Positions 35,680 to 44,674 of a stretch of 64,000 bases of DNA are shown here, in pieces. The translations under genes and the position numbers were made by a program. Each line of letters begins with the position of its first letter. Within the stretch, counting starts at the first letter, position 1. The DNA is from DASQPR01 sp963836775 (lineage in GTDB: Bacteria > Actinomycetota > Actinomycetes > Mycobacteriales > Micromonosporaceae): positions 1,178,001 through 1,242,000 of the forward strand of contig CAWIKR010000003.1 in assembly GCA_963836775.1 (NCBI GenBank), read 5' to 3'. The notes beneath the pieces are model-generated. The model was not told where the DNA came from, did no database searches, and saw nothing but the letters and a program-made list of their open reading frames with translations.

Positions 35680-37167
35680 TCAGGCGGTCCAGATCGCCCG
35701 CTCGTCGCCGCGCGGGTCGTTGACCACCGTGCCGCCGGAGCCTGCATAGACCATCACCGGCCGGGACTCGTCGTAGGCCGGCCAGCCGGGATCGCCGGTC
35801 CGGGCGAATGCCATCCAGGCGCGGTGCATCGCAGTGGCCAGATCCTGCCGGACCGCCGGGTCGGTGAGTTCGACGGCGCTCAGCATTTCGTTGCCGTCGG
35901 CATAGAGGTTGTCGAAGACATATCCGACCTCGAGGCCATGGCAGGCACCCATGCCCAGACGTGAGTCCGGTTGGGCGAACTCATAGACCCAGGTGCGCCC
36001 GCCGGTGCTTCGCCGGGCGTCGGCGACCGCCAGGGCCGGGAGCCGGAAATAGGCGTCGGTGAGGAACGCCGAATAGACCGTGCCGGCCGACGCGTCCGGC
36101 CGGTTGGCCTGATAGAGCTTGAAGACGTCGGGCCCGGCGCCGGTCCGGGCCGCGAGCGCCGGGGCGACCTCGTCGGTGACGAAACCGGTGATGCCGGTCG
36201 GCACCAGGAAGAGGTTCTCCTCGTCCAGGTTGGTGCCGGTGAGCAGGGGAATCCCGGAGTTGGCCGCGCCGAAGAAGGCCGCCACCGGGTGCTCGCCCAG
36301 CAGATCTCCGTCCACGACCGGAATGAACGGCATCGCCGACGCGACGACGGTCGCTCCCCACCGCTGCGCGTCCAGGCCGGCGGTGAACTCGGCACCGAAC
36401 TCGGTCGCGGTCGCCACGATCGTGCCGGTGTCGACGGTGGTCAGCCCGGCCGCCGTCGGCTCGACCCCGAGACGGGCCGCGAAGTCCGCGGTGACCAGGG
36501 CGGCGTCACTGGGTGCCGCGGCCGCCTGGATCGCGCCGCTCTGCGCGATCGCCTTGCTGAACAACCCGGCGGTACGCGGCGAGGACAGCAACAGCGTCAC
36601 GCTCATGCCGCCGGCCGACTCCCCGAAGATGGTGACGTTGCCCGGGTCGCCGCCGAACGCCTCGATGTTGCGCTGCACCCACTCCAGCGCCGCGACCTGG
36701 TCCAGCAGGCCGCGGTTGGCGGGAGCGTCGGGCAGATAGGCGAATCCGATCGGGCCCAGGCGATAGTTCAGGCTGACGAACACGATCCCGTCGCGGGCGA
36801 ATGTCGCGCCGTCGTAGACCGGCACCGCGGAGCTGCCGTTGACGAACGCGCCGCCGTGGATCCAGACCATCACCGGTGCGCCGGACGCCTGATCCGGGGC
36901 CCAGACGTTGACGTTCAGGCAGTCGGGGCCGGCGACCGCCGGCTCGGCCAGCAACCCGTCGAATGGTGGGGCATATCCGGGTTTCGGCGCGGTCGGGCCA
37001 TAGCTGGTCGCGTCCCGTACGCCGGTCCAGGACGGTGCCGGTGCCGGCGCCTGGAACCGCAGGTCGCCGACTGGCGCGGCGGCGTACGGGATGCCGAGGA
37101 ACCGGCTCACGCCGTCCGAAGTGGTGCCTCGCAGCGTGCCCTGCGCGATGGTCTTCAGTGCCTCCAT
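35680..37167 (-). CDS. Type-B carboxylesterase/lipase
   Basis: 495 aa from ATG 37167 (AGGTGG upstream; the longer open frame has none). Alpha/beta hydrolase of the carboxylesterase/cholinesterase family: oxyanion hole HGGAF (104-108), nucleophile elbow GESAGG with Ser184, acidic residue in GTNLDEEN and catalytic His in ACHGLEVGYVF. EDCLNVNVW-type motif present as GPDCLNVNVWAP. No signal peptide, so likely cytosolic. It hydrolyses carboxylic esters, typically p-nitrobenzyl or xenobiotic esters. Confidence 0.9.
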   Translation of the reverse strand: MEALKTIAQGTLRGTTSDGVSRFLGIPYAAAPVGDLRFQAPAPAPSWTGVRDATSYGPTAPKPGYAPPFDGLLAEPAVAGPDCLNVNVWAPDQASGAPVMVWIHGGAFVNGSSAVPVYDGATFARDGIVFVSLNYRLGPIGFAYLPDAPANRGLLDQVAALEWVQRNIEAFGGDPGNVTIFGESAGGMSVTLLLSSPRTAGLFSKAIAQSGAIQAAAAPSDAALVTADFAARLGVEPTAAGLTTVDTGTIVATATEFGAEFTAGLDAQRWGATVVASAMPFIPVVDGDLLGEHPVAAFFGAANSGIPLLTGTNLDEENLFLVPTGITGFVTDEVAPALAARTGAGPDVFKLYQANRPDASAGTVYSAFLTDAYFRLPALAVADARRSTGGRTWVYEFAQPDSRLGMGACHGLEVGYVFDNLYADGNEMLSAVELTDPAVRQDLATAMHRAWMAFARTGDPGWPAYDESRPVMVYAGSGGTVVNDPRGDERAIWTA

Positions 37168-37375
37168 GGCCCACCTGTCCTCGTCGACGCGATGGCCCAA
37201 TCCTTGGTGCCCGATGAGCCGATTGGCAAGGGCCGCCGGGCGATTGCGGCGGGGCGGTAACGGAGAGGTTACGGGCCTTGACCCGCACCGGGAGATAAGT
37301 ACACTCCCGATGTAATTAGTTGAGTGACCTGCGCCACACTCGACCGCCATGTCCCGCTGGATCAGGGGGAATCGG

Positions 37376-38203
37376 GTGACCGCGACAACGACGTCCGCCG
37401 ACGAATCGCTCGGCCTGCATCTGGACGGAATCGGCGCCGCCTTCGGCGGACTGGTCGCGCTCGACGGTGTGGCCCTGTCGGTCCGGCCCGGTCAGGTGGT
37501 CGGCGTGATCGGCCCTAACGGCGCCGGCAAGACCACCCTCTTCAACGTCATCTGCGGTTTCGTCCGCCCGACCGGCGGCCTGATCCGGTGGAACGGTGCA
37601 CCGCTGCGCGCCAAACCGCACCAGCTCGCCGGACTCGGCATCGGCCGGACCCTGCAGGGCGTTGGCCTGTTCGGCGGCCTGACCGTGATCGAGAATGTGC
37701 TGGCCGGCGCCACCGTCCGGGCCCGGGCCGGCTTCGCCGCCGGGCTGTTCGGCATGCCCCGGTCGGATCGTGACGAGCGCCGGTTGCGCGCGGACGCGAT
37801 GACGCTGCTGGACCGGCTCGGCATCGGTTCCTATGCCGCCGCGCCGCCCGGGACGCTGCCGTTCGCGATGCAGAAGCGGGTCGCACTGGCGCGTGCCCTG
37901 ATCGCCGAGCCGCGGTTGCTGCTGCTTGACGAGCCGGCGGCGGGCCTGGCCCACGACGAGATCGACGACTTCGCCGAGCTGATCCGCGGCCTGCCGGCCG
38001 ACGGTTGTTCGGTGATGCTGGTGGAACACCACATGGACCTGGTCATGGCGGTCTGCGATCAGATCGTGGTGCTGGACTTCGGCACGGTGATCGCGCGCGG
38101 CACGCCCGCCGAGATCAAGGCGTCCGGCGCGGTCACCGCGGCCTACCTCGGTGCTCCCGGCAGCAATCACGGCACCGACGACGCTCCGGAGGTGACCGCT
38201 TGA
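37376..38203 (+). CDS. livG: Branched-chain-amino-acid-type ABC transporter ATPase LivG
   Basis: 275 aa from GTG 37376 behind AGGGGGAA; an ATG at 37349 is the alternative. Walker A GPNGAGKTTLFN, the LivG-type lid segment GIGRTLQGVGLFGGLTVIEN, and Walker B LLLLDEPAAGL with VMLVEHHMDLV. The ABC signature is unusual: the stretch before Walker B reads LPFAMQKRVALARAL where LSGGQ-like residues are expected (LivG proteins normally have LPYG-Q-RR). First of five genes coding one importer; it overlaps livF by 4 bp. Confidence 0.88.
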   Translation: MTATTTSADESLGLHLDGIGAAFGGLVALDGVALSVRPGQVVGVIGPNGAGKTTLFNVICGFVRPTGGLIRWNGAPLRAKPHQLAGLGIGRTLQGVGLFGGLTVIENVLAGATVRARAGFAAGLFGMPRSDRDERRLRADAMTLLDRLGIGSYAAAPPGTLPFAMQKRVALARALIAEPRLLLLDEPAAGLAHDEIDDFAELIRGLPADGCSVMLVEHHMDLVMAVCDQIVVLDFGTVIARGTPAEIKASGAVTAAYLGAPGSNHGTDDAPEVTA

Positions 38204-38919
38204 TCGGCCCACTCCTCGAAATCCGGGGACTGACCGCGGGCTACGCCGGTGCAGCGGTGCTGCACGAGGTCGACCTCGACGTTCCGGCCGGCACCATCGT
38301 CGCGGTGCTCGGCGCCAACGGCGCCGGCAAGACGACGCTGCTGCGGACGATCTCCGGCCTGCTCAAGCCGCGGGCCGGAACCGTCCGGCTGGACGGTGCG
38401 GAGATCGGCGGCCTGGCGGTGGAGAAGATCGTGCACTCCGGGCTGGCGCATGTGCCCGAGGGCGGCGGCGTCATCACCGAGCTCACCGTCGCGGACAACC
38501 TGCGCCTCGGCGGTCTGTGGCGGCGCGACACCGCCGACACGGCCGCCGCCACCGACGAGGTCTACCAGCTCTTCCCGATCCTGCGGGACCGCCGCAAGAT
38601 GCTCGGCCAGCAACTCTCCGGCGGCGAGCGGCAGATGCTCGCGATCGGCCGGGCCCTGGTCGCGCGCCCCAAGCTGCTACTGCTGGACGAGCCCTCGCTC
38701 GGTCTGGCACCGCGGGTCACCACGCAGATCATGGAGCTGCTGCGCCGGCTCTGCGACGAGCACGGACTCACGGTCCTGCTGGTCGAACAGAACGTCCGGG
38801 CCGCGCTGGCGGTCGCCCACCACGGCGTGATCCTCGGCCTGGGCCGGATCGCGCGCACCACGACCGCATCCGAGCTACTCGGCGACGACGCTCTCCGGCA
38901 CGCCTACCTCGGCTTCTAG
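38200..38919 (+). CDS. livF: Branched-chain-amino-acid-type ABC transporter ATPase LivF
   Basis: 239 aa starting at TTG 38200, which overlaps the livG stop (TTGA) and has GGAGGT 6 nt upstream; no better start exists in frame. Walker A GANGAGKTTLLRT, LivF lid segment VPEGGGVITELTVADNL, canonical signature QLSGGERQMLAIGRAL and Walker B LLLLDEPSLGL, then VLLVEQNV. The second ATPase of the importer, pairing with LivG. The normal signature here contrasts with the degenerate one in LivG. Confidence 0.92.
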   Translation: MIGPLLEIRGLTAGYAGAAVLHEVDLDVPAGTIVAVLGANGAGKTTLLRTISGLLKPRAGTVRLDGAEIGGLAVEKIVHSGLAHVPEGGGVITELTVADNLRLGGLWRRDTADTAAATDEVYQLFPILRDRRKMLGQQLSGGERQMLAIGRALVARPKLLLLDEPSLGLAPRVTTQIMELLRRLCDEHGLTVLLVEQNVRAALAVAHHGVILGLGRIARTTTASELLGDDALRHAYLGF

Positions 38920-38929
38920 AAGGAGGACA

Positions 38930-39805
38930 GTGGACCGGTTCATCTTCCTCACCGTCGATGGCCTTTCCCACGGCGCCATCTACGCGGCGTTCGCGCTCGC
39001 GCTCGTGCTGATCTGGCGCGGCACCCGGGTAGTGAACTTCGCCCAGGGCGCCATGGCGGTGGCCGCTGCCTACATCGCCTTCAGCGTGACCGGCGCCACC
39101 GGGTCGTACTGGCTCGGCGCGATCGCAGCCGTCGGTGCCGGTCTGGTGCTCGGGGTGCTGGTGGAACGCGGTGCGATGAAGTGGGTCGGGCACACCAACC
39201 CGCTGACCGCGATCGTGGTGGCGCTCGGCTCGGCGCTGGTGATCGAGGCGGTGCTCGGGATGGCGTACGGAGTCAACAACCGGCCGTTCCCGGTGCCGTT
39301 CAGCCGGACCAAGTTCACCATCCACGGCCATCCACTGTTCAGTCCGTACGACCTGTTCGTCTTTGGCGTCGTGGCAGCGGTGCTGATCGGGATCGGGTTG
39401 CTGTTCACGCGTACCCCCATCGGTTTGAGAATGCGGGCGGCGGCGTTCGCGCCGGAGACGGCACGGCTGCTCGGGGTCAACACCGCCCGGGTCCTGACCC
39501 TGGGCTGGGCCTTGGCCAGTGCCGTGGGTGCGATGGCCAGTCTGCTGATCCTGCCCACCGGATTTCTCAATCCGACGGCGATGGACCTGGTCTTCGTGTC
39601 GGCGTTCACGGCGGCGGTGATCGGCGGCCTGGACAGTCCGGCCGGCGCCGTCGTCGGCGGTCTCGGGCTGGGTCTGGTGCTCTCCTACGCCAGCGGCTAT
39701 CTGGGCAGCGACGTCACCTCGATCGCGGTGCTGGTGCTTCTCGTCCTGGTGTTGCTGGTACGCCCCAACGGCGTGTTCAGCTCGACCGCGGTTCGGCGGG
39801 TGTGA
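38930..39805 (+). CDS. livH: Branched-chain-amino-acid-type ABC permease LivH
   Basis: 291 aa from GTG 38930, with a full AAGGAGG ribosome binding site 7 nt upstream. Eight or so membrane helices. LivH features: DGLSHGAIYAAFALALVLIW at the N-terminus, VVNFAQGAMAVAAAYIAF in helix 2, the cytoplasmic coupling loop near RMRAAAFAPETARLLGVN, and the C-terminal VIGGLDSPAGAVVGGLGLG. Part of the liv-type operon, 10 bp after livF and 1 bp before livM. Confidence 0.92.
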   Translation: MDRFIFLTVDGLSHGAIYAAFALALVLIWRGTRVVNFAQGAMAVAAAYIAFSVTGATGSYWLGAIAAVGAGLVLGVLVERGAMKWVGHTNPLTAIVVALGSALVIEAVLGMAYGVNNRPFPVPFSRTKFTIHGHPLFSPYDLFVFGVVAAVLIGIGLLFTRTPIGLRMRAAAFAPETARLLGVNTARVLTLGWALASAVGAMASLLILPTGFLNPTAMDLVFVSAFTAAVIGGLDSPAGAVVGGLGLGLVLSYASGYLGSDVTSIAVLVLLVLVLLVRPNGVFSSTAVRRV

Positions 39806-39806
39806 C

Positions 39807-40970
39807 ATGCGGACCCTCTGGCAGAGCACGCTGCTGCGGCACCTCGTCATCGCGATGGTCGCGGTCCTGGCCATCATGTTCGCTACCGGCTACGTCGAGA
39901 CGTTCTACGACTACCAGCTCGCGATCATCGCGGCCTATCTCTGCGCGGTCGCCGGACTGACCGTGCTGACCGGCCAGAACGGCCAGGTCTCACTGGGCCA
40001 GAGCGCGATCATGGCGGTCGGCGCCTACACGACGGCACTGTTCCAAAAGATGTTCAGCGACCACGACGTGACCACGCAGTGGACGCTGGTCTACTCGCTG
40101 CTCGCCGCGGTCGTCGTCAGCGGCCTCGCCGGCCTGGTGATCGGACTCGCGGCGGCTCGGCTGCGCGGGCCTTATCTGGCCGGTCTCACCCTCGCGATCG
40201 TGCTGGTGGTGCCAGCTATCACCACGCACTGGTCCGCAGTCTTCGGTGCCGACCAAGGTCTCGCGGTGCCGATGAATCCGCCGCCGGCGATGCTCGGCGA
40301 CGGTTTTCCGAACGAGCAGTGGCAGGCCTACTTCGCCGTGATCGCGGCGGCGATGACCATGTTCCTGCTCGCGAATCTGGTGCGCAGCCGGGTCGGCCGG
40401 ACCTTCCGGGCGGTCCGCGACAACGAGGTGGCGGCTCAGCTGGCCGGCATCAACGTCGCGCGTACGCAGGTCATCGCGTTCGTCGTCAGCGCGGCCTGTG
40501 CCGGACTCGGCGGCGGTGTCGTCGCCGCCATCAACGGTGCTGTCTCGCCTGACTCGTATTCGCTGACCCTGTCGCTCTACCTCCTCCTCGCCATCGTCCT
40601 CGGCGGCGTCGGCAGTCTGGCCGGCGCCGTCTGGGGCTCGGCGGCGATCGTCGTCCTGCCCTATCTCACCGCGAAGCTGATGACACAGATGACGCTGTCG
40701 CCGGCGGTTGCGGTGAAGCTCAAGGACAACGTCCCGCTCGCGGTCTTCGGCCTGGCGCTGATCGTCATCGCGATCGCCGCGCCCGGCGGGATCCAGGGAC
40801 TGCTGCGCCGGATCGGACTGATCCGGCAGCCGGCCCGGCCGCGTTCGGCGGTCGCCCCGGCACCAACCCAACCGTCGCCCCGAATGCAACCACCGTCATC
40901 CACCGAGCCCGGCGCACCGGGCTCCACTTCGGACACCGCTACGTCCAGCGAAGCGGCGTCCACGCCGTAA
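39807..40970 (+). CDS. livM: Branched-chain-amino-acid-type ABC permease LivM
   Basis: 387 aa from ATG 39807, one base after livH. Membrane protein of the LivM family: AGLTVLTGQNGQVSLGQSAI in the first half, the coupling loop VGRTFRAVRDNEVAAQLAGI, and IVLGGVGSLAGAVWGSAAIV. The last 50 residues after the final helix are an unusual Pro/Ser/Thr-rich tail (PRSAVAPAPTQPSPRMQPPS...), presumably cytoplasmic and disordered. Fourth gene of the importer operon. Confidence 0.9.
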   Translation: MRTLWQSTLLRHLVIAMVAVLAIMFATGYVETFYDYQLAIIAAYLCAVAGLTVLTGQNGQVSLGQSAIMAVGAYTTALFQKMFSDHDVTTQWTLVYSLLAAVVVSGLAGLVIGLAAARLRGPYLAGLTLAIVLVVPAITTHWSAVFGADQGLAVPMNPPPAMLGDGFPNEQWQAYFAVIAAAMTMFLLANLVRSRVGRTFRAVRDNEVAAQLAGINVARTQVIAFVVSAACAGLGGGVVAAINGAVSPDSYSLTLSLYLLLAIVLGGVGSLAGAVWGSAAIVVLPYLTAKLMTQMTLSPAVAVKLKDNVPLAVFGLALIVIAIAAPGGIQGLLRRIGLIRQPARPRSAVAPAPTQPSPRMQPPSSTEPGAPGSTSDTATSSEAASTP

Positions 40971-41070
40971 CACCCCCGGAATGTCCCGGCCGGACCACCC
41001 CTCAGTCCGGCCGGGCAAACACCCCGACGGGCTCCGTGCCCGCCGGGTTGACAAGGAAGGTCGGTGTCGC

Positions 41071-42348
41071 ATGAAACCGAGTACCCGACGCGGCTTGGCC
41101 GTCGTCGCAGTGGCCGGCGTCGTTATCGCGCTGGCCGCGTGCAGCAAGAGCAAGAACAGTAGCGGTTCGGCGTCGAATGACCCGGGCATCACCGCGACCA
41201 CGGTCACAGTCGGCACGCACCAGCCGCTGACCGGCCCGGCCGCGCCCGGCTATTCGAAGATCTCGGCCGCCACCAAGGCGTATTTCGCCTACGTCAACTC
41301 CAAGGGCGGCGTCAACGGCCGCACCATCGACTACAAGATCATGGACGACGGCTACAACCCGGCCACCACCCAGACCGACGTGCGCCAACTGGTCCTGCAG
41401 GACAAGGTGTTCGCGATCCTCAACGGCCTGGGCACCCCGACGCACACCGGCGTGCTGGACTTCCTGAAGACCAACAATGTTCCGGACCTGTTCGTCGCCT
41501 CCGGCAGCCGGAGCTGGAACCAGCCGGACAAATACCCGGACACGTTCGGGTTCCAGCCGGACTACACGGTCGAGGGCAAGGTCCTCGGCACTTACCTGAA
41601 GACCGCCAACGCCGGTCAGAAGATCTGCTTCTTCGGGCAGAACGACGACTTCGGCGCCGATGAGCTGGCCGGTCTGAAGCAGACTCTCGGCGACGTGACC
41701 AAGGCCGAGAACTACACCGTCACCAACCAGAACGTGGCACCTCAGATGGGCTCGCTCAAGGCCGCGGGCTGCCAGGTCGTCGTCGCCGCAACCATCCCGG
41801 GCTTTACCGCGCTCTCCCTCGGTACCGCATTCCAGCTTGGCTTCCATCCGCAATGGGTGGTGTCCAACGTGGGCGCTGACTACGCCACCGTGGCCGGCCT
41901 GCTGACCGCCAAGGGCGCGCCGCTGCTCGAAGGCGTCATGAGCGACAACTACCTGCCTAACGCCTCCGACACGGCCAACCCGTGGATCCAGCTGTTCCAG
42001 CAGATCAACCAGCAGTTCAACGGCAGCGCGCCGTGGGACGGAAACGTGGAATACGGCATGGCGGTGGGCTACACCTTCGTGCAGGCGCTGAAGGCCGCGG
42101 GCCAGAACCCGACCCGCAAGTCGCTGATCGCGGCCGTCGAGAAGGGCGGATTCACCGGGCCGGGCCTGGTGCCGTTCGCGTTCTCGTCGACCAACCACTC
42201 CGGTTACACCGGCGTTCAGCTGGTCAAGGTCAGCAAGGGTGCGGGCACGTTCTTCGGCCCGATCTACACCACCGACAGCGGTTCCGGCGCGGTCCAGGAA
42301 TACTCCGGCCAGCCGGCCACACCACCCGCCAACGGCATTCCTAGCTGA
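41071..42348 (+). CDS. ABC substrate-binding lipoprotein, LivJ/LivK-like
   Basis: 425 aa from ATG 41071 with AAGGAAGG upstream. Lipoprotein signal with Cys24 (LAAC). Type I periplasmic-binding fold: TVGTHQPLTGPAAPGYSKIS, VNGRTIDYKIMDDGYNPATT, LGTPTHTGVLDFLKTNNVPD and QPDYTVEGKVLGTYLKT. It captures the ligand for the LivGFHM importer encoded just upstream (100-bp spacer). The ligand could be a branched-chain amino acid, but many actinobacterial members bind other small acids, amides or urea, so it stays open. A large hairpin follows the stop. Confidence 0.88.
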   Translation: MKPSTRRGLAVVAVAGVVIALAACSKSKNSSGSASNDPGITATTVTVGTHQPLTGPAAPGYSKISAATKAYFAYVNSKGGVNGRTIDYKIMDDGYNPATTQTDVRQLVLQDKVFAILNGLGTPTHTGVLDFLKTNNVPDLFVASGSRSWNQPDKYPDTFGFQPDYTVEGKVLGTYLKTANAGQKICFFGQNDDFGADELAGLKQTLGDVTKAENYTVTNQNVAPQMGSLKAAGCQVVVAATIPGFTALSLGTAFQLGFHPQWVVSNVGADYATVAGLLTAKGAPLLEGVMSDNYLPNASDTANPWIQLFQQINQQFNGSAPWDGNVEYGMAVGYTFVQALKAAGQNPTRKSLIAAVEKGGFTGPGLVPFAFSSTNHSGYTGVQLVKVSKGAGTFFGPIYTTDSGSGAVQEYSGQPATPPANGIPS

Positions 42349-42369
42349 TTGGGAATCGCCCCTGCCGCC

Positions 42370-42433
42370 CCTGACGCCGAACGCCAAGACTTGAGTGCAC
42401 TCGCACACGGCGCCTTGGCGTTCGGACGCCAGG
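42370..42433 (+). terminator. Long hairpin after the liv operon
   Basis: CCTGACGCCGAACGCCAAG (42370-42388) pairs with CTTGGCGTTCGGACGCCAGG (42414-42433) with one mismatch and one bulge around a 25-nt loop. An outer ATTGGGA/TCCCCAAT pair can extend it. It begins 22 bp after the stop of the substrate-binding gene. Confidence 0.65.
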
Positions 42434-42523
42434 AACGGCAGTTTCGGTCCCCAATCGGGATTGGTCTTAGATCAACACCGATTTTGGGTACGCGGGGCGG
42501 CAGGGTGACGCCCGCTCGTCAGC

Positions 42524-42580
42524 CCTAGATCTTGGGAAGTTGGGGTGGCTATAGGCCTCTCAACGTCCCAAGATCTCGGG
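42524..42580. repeat. Dispersed stem-loop family, copy C
   Basis: Left arm CCTAGATCTTGGGAAGTTGG and right arm CAACGTCCCAAGATCTCGGG. The arms carry compensating changes relative to the other copies (TTGGGAAG with CGTCCCAA instead of TTGCGAAG with CGTCGCAA), so pairing is kept while the sequence drifts. Confidence 0.65.
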
Positions 42581-42600
42581 CGGGCGTGCGGCTCCGGCCG

Positions 42601-42690
42601 GCGGACGGCGGCGGGACGGCGTCGGGACGGACGGCGGGACGGACGGCGGGACGGACGGCGGACGGCGTCGGGACGGACGGCGGCGGACGG
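42601..42690. repeat. GGACGGC simple-sequence tract
   Basis: About 90 bp of GGGACGGACGGC-type units (four- and twelve-base periodicity), directly after stem-loop copy C and before the TetR gene. Confidence 0.7.
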
Positions 42691-42818
42691 CCGCGGGCGT
42701 GGCAGCCGGGCGGCGGCAGTTGCGGCGGGAGTGCCCGCGAACTGGACTCGGATTCGATTCACCGCACCGGATCAGGCATGCTGTGGTCCGAAGTCGCAGG
42801 ACACGCAGTGGAGGGGCG

Positions 42819-43418
42819 ATGGCTGAGGGAGCCCGGGTCGACGGCCGGACCGCGCGGTCGCAGCGCACGCGGGCCGCGATCGTCGACGCCCACCTCGCCC
42901 TGCTGACCGGCGGCGATCTGCGTCCCACCGGCGAACGGATCGCCGAGGCGGCCGGGATCTCGCTGCGCACGTTGTGGACCAACTTCAAGGACATGGAGAC
43001 CCTGTTCGAGGCGGCTGGCGAGCGCCTGATCGAACTCCAGGACTCCCAGCACAAGCCGGTCGACCCGGACCTGGCGTTGCCGGAGCGGATCGCGGCCTTC
43101 TGCGATCAGCGGTCCCGGATGCTGGAGATCATCGCTCCGGCGGCGCGGGCGGCGGCGCTGCGCGAACCGTTTTCGAGTCAGCTTCGGGTCAACCGGAACA
43201 TCCAGCTGGACCGCAGCCGCACCGAACTGCACGAGGTCTTCAGTGCCGAGCTCAAGGCCGCCGGGAAACACCGTGATGACCTGGAAAACGCCCTGCTCGC
43301 GGTGACCACATATGCCTCGTGGGGACTGTGGCGCGACCATCTGGGCCAGGATCTGGAGTCATCTCGCCGAACCATGCAGCGCACCGTGACGGCGCTGTTC
43401 GACTCGGTCGCTCACTGA
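42819..43418 (+). CDS. TetR-family transcriptional regulator
   Basis: 199 aa from ATG 42819 (GAGGGGC just upstream; the longer frame is not supported). N-terminal TetR helix-turn-helix: RSQRTRAAIVDAHLALLTGG, then RIAEAAGISLRTLWTNFKDM as recognition helix region and LFEAAGERLIELQDS. The C-terminal ligand/dimerisation domain is helical and divergent. It is convergent with the alcohol/aldehyde dehydrogenase cluster and may regulate it or another locus; no operator was recognised. Confidence 0.85.
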   Translation: MAEGARVDGRTARSQRTRAAIVDAHLALLTGGDLRPTGERIAEAAGISLRTLWTNFKDMETLFEAAGERLIELQDSQHKPVDPDLALPERIAAFCDQRSRMLEIIAPAARAAALREPFSSQLRVNRNIQLDRSRTELHEVFSAELKAAGKHRDDLENALLAVTTYASWGLWRDHLGQDLESSRRTMQRTVTALFDSVAH

Positions 43419-43445
43419 CCGCTGCGCCTCGCTGCACCCCCTCAA

Positions 43446-43510
43446 CCCTCTCTGGATCTTGCGATGTTTGTCGTGGTTATGGCCACGCCAACATCGCAAG
43501 ATCCAGAGGG
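43446..43510. repeat. Dispersed stem-loop family, copy D (likely bidirectional terminator)
   Basis: The arms CTGGATCTTGCGATGTT (43452-43468) and AACATCGCAAGATCCAG (43490-43506) pair perfectly over 17 bp around a 21-nt loop that itself contains a small CGTGG/CCACG stem. It lies between the 3' ends of the TetR gene (+) and the alcohol dehydrogenase gene (-). It is the best-preserved copy. Confidence 0.75.
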
Positions 43511-43579
43511 AGCGGGAGTCAAGAGGGAGGGAGCGGGAGTCGAGCCGGGGTGGCGCGTAGGCGTCGGGCGGGGGCGACC

Positions 43580-44662
43580 TTAGAAAACCACGAGCGACCG
43601 GCCGCCGGCGCCAGTCCGCATCCGATCGAGCGCGGCCGGCACGTCGTCTAGCCCGATCCGCTCGGTGACCAGCGCGGTCAAGTCCAGGGCGCCGCTGCGC
43701 ACGTGCGATGCCAGCACCGGCAGGTCGGTCGCCGGGTCACCGTTGCCGTAGACGCAGCCGCGCAGCGTACGCGCGAAGTGGAACAACTCCAGCGCGCTGA
43801 ACTCGACCTTGTCGGTGGCCGGACCGATCCCGACGACGGTGGTGGTGCCTCCGCGGCGGGTCGACGACCAGGCGGTACGGATGGTGGCGGCGCGCCCGAC
43901 GCATTCGAAAGCGTGGTCCACGCCCAGCCCGCCGGTCAGTCCGCGAATCGCTCGCGACAGTTCCTTGGCATCGCCGGCGACCAGGAAGTCCGTGGCGCCC
44001 TGAGCCTGCGCCAGGTCGGCCTTGTCATCACGGACGTCGACCGCGATGATCCGGGACGCCCCGGCGATCCGGGCCGACTGGAGCACCGACAGCCCGACGC
44101 CGCCGAGGCCGAACACCGCCACCGTCTGGCCCGGCCGCACCGCCGCCGCGTGGTGGACGGCACCGAATCCGGTCAGCACCGCGCATCCGAGCAGCGCCGC
44201 GTCGGTCAGCGGCACACCGTCCGGCAGCGGCAGCACCGCCGACGCCCCGACCACCGTTTCCTCAGCGAACGCGGCGGTGCCGAGGCCGGCGTAGAGCGGC
44301 GAGCCGTCACTCATGGCGTACGGCACGCCGGCCGCGTCAGCGCTGTGTACGCACAGATATGGCTCGCCGGCACTGCAGAAGTAGCAGGCGCCGCAGGCCG
44401 GCGACCAGTTCAGCACGACGGCGTCGCCGGGCCGCACCGTCGAGACGCCGGGACCGACCGCCACCACGGTTCCGGCGCCCTCGTGCCCGAGCACGGCCGG
44501 CACCGGCTGCTGCAGCGTCCCGTTGGCCAGCGACAGGTCCGAGTGGCAGACGCCGGCCGCGGCCAGGCGTACGCGTACCTGCCCGGGCCCGGGCTCGGGT
44601 AGCTCGATCTCGGCCAGCCGCATCGGTTTGCCGATCGCGGACAGCACCACCGCTCGCGTCAC
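43580..44662 (-). CDS. Zinc-dependent alcohol dehydrogenase (MDR superfamily)
   Basis: 360 aa. Catalytic-zinc ligands in GVCHSDLS (Cys39) and GHEGAG (His/Glu), a full structural-zinc lobe with four cysteines (CGACYFCSAGEPYLC), and the NAD(P)-binding GxGxxG in AVFGLGGVGLSVLQSA followed by IIAVDVRDDKADLA. The overall layout is that of class III-like or NDMA-type alcohol dehydrogenases, which oxidise primary alcohols or thiol-formaldehyde adducts. It follows the aldehyde dehydrogenase gene by 12 bp, so the two probably act in sequence: alcohol to aldehyde to acid. Confidence 0.9.
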   Translation of the reverse strand: MTRAVVLSAIGKPMRLAEIELPEPGPGQVRVRLAAAGVCHSDLSLANGTLQQPVPAVLGHEGAGTVVAVGPGVSTVRPGDAVVLNWSPACGACYFCSAGEPYLCVHSADAAGVPYAMSDGSPLYAGLGTAAFAEETVVGASAVLPLPDGVPLTDAALLGCAVLTGFGAVHHAAAVRPGQTVAVFGLGGVGLSVLQSARIAGASRIIAVDVRDDKADLAQAQGATDFLVAGDAKELSRAIRGLTGGLGVDHAFECVGRAATIRTAWSSTRRGGTTTVVGIGPATDKVEFSALELFHFARTLRGCVYGNGDPATDLPVLASHVRSGALDLTALVTERIGLDDVPAALDRMRTGAGGRSLVVF

Positions 44663-44674
44663 TGGACCAACCTC

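Larger units (their letters stand above)
42349..42818. other. 470-bp gap with terminator, stem-loop and simple repeat
   Basis: Contains, in order, the large hairpin after the binding-protein gene, copy C of the dispersed stem-loop, a GGACGGC simple-repeat tract, and the short TetR promoter region. No gene is supported. Confidence 0.6.
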
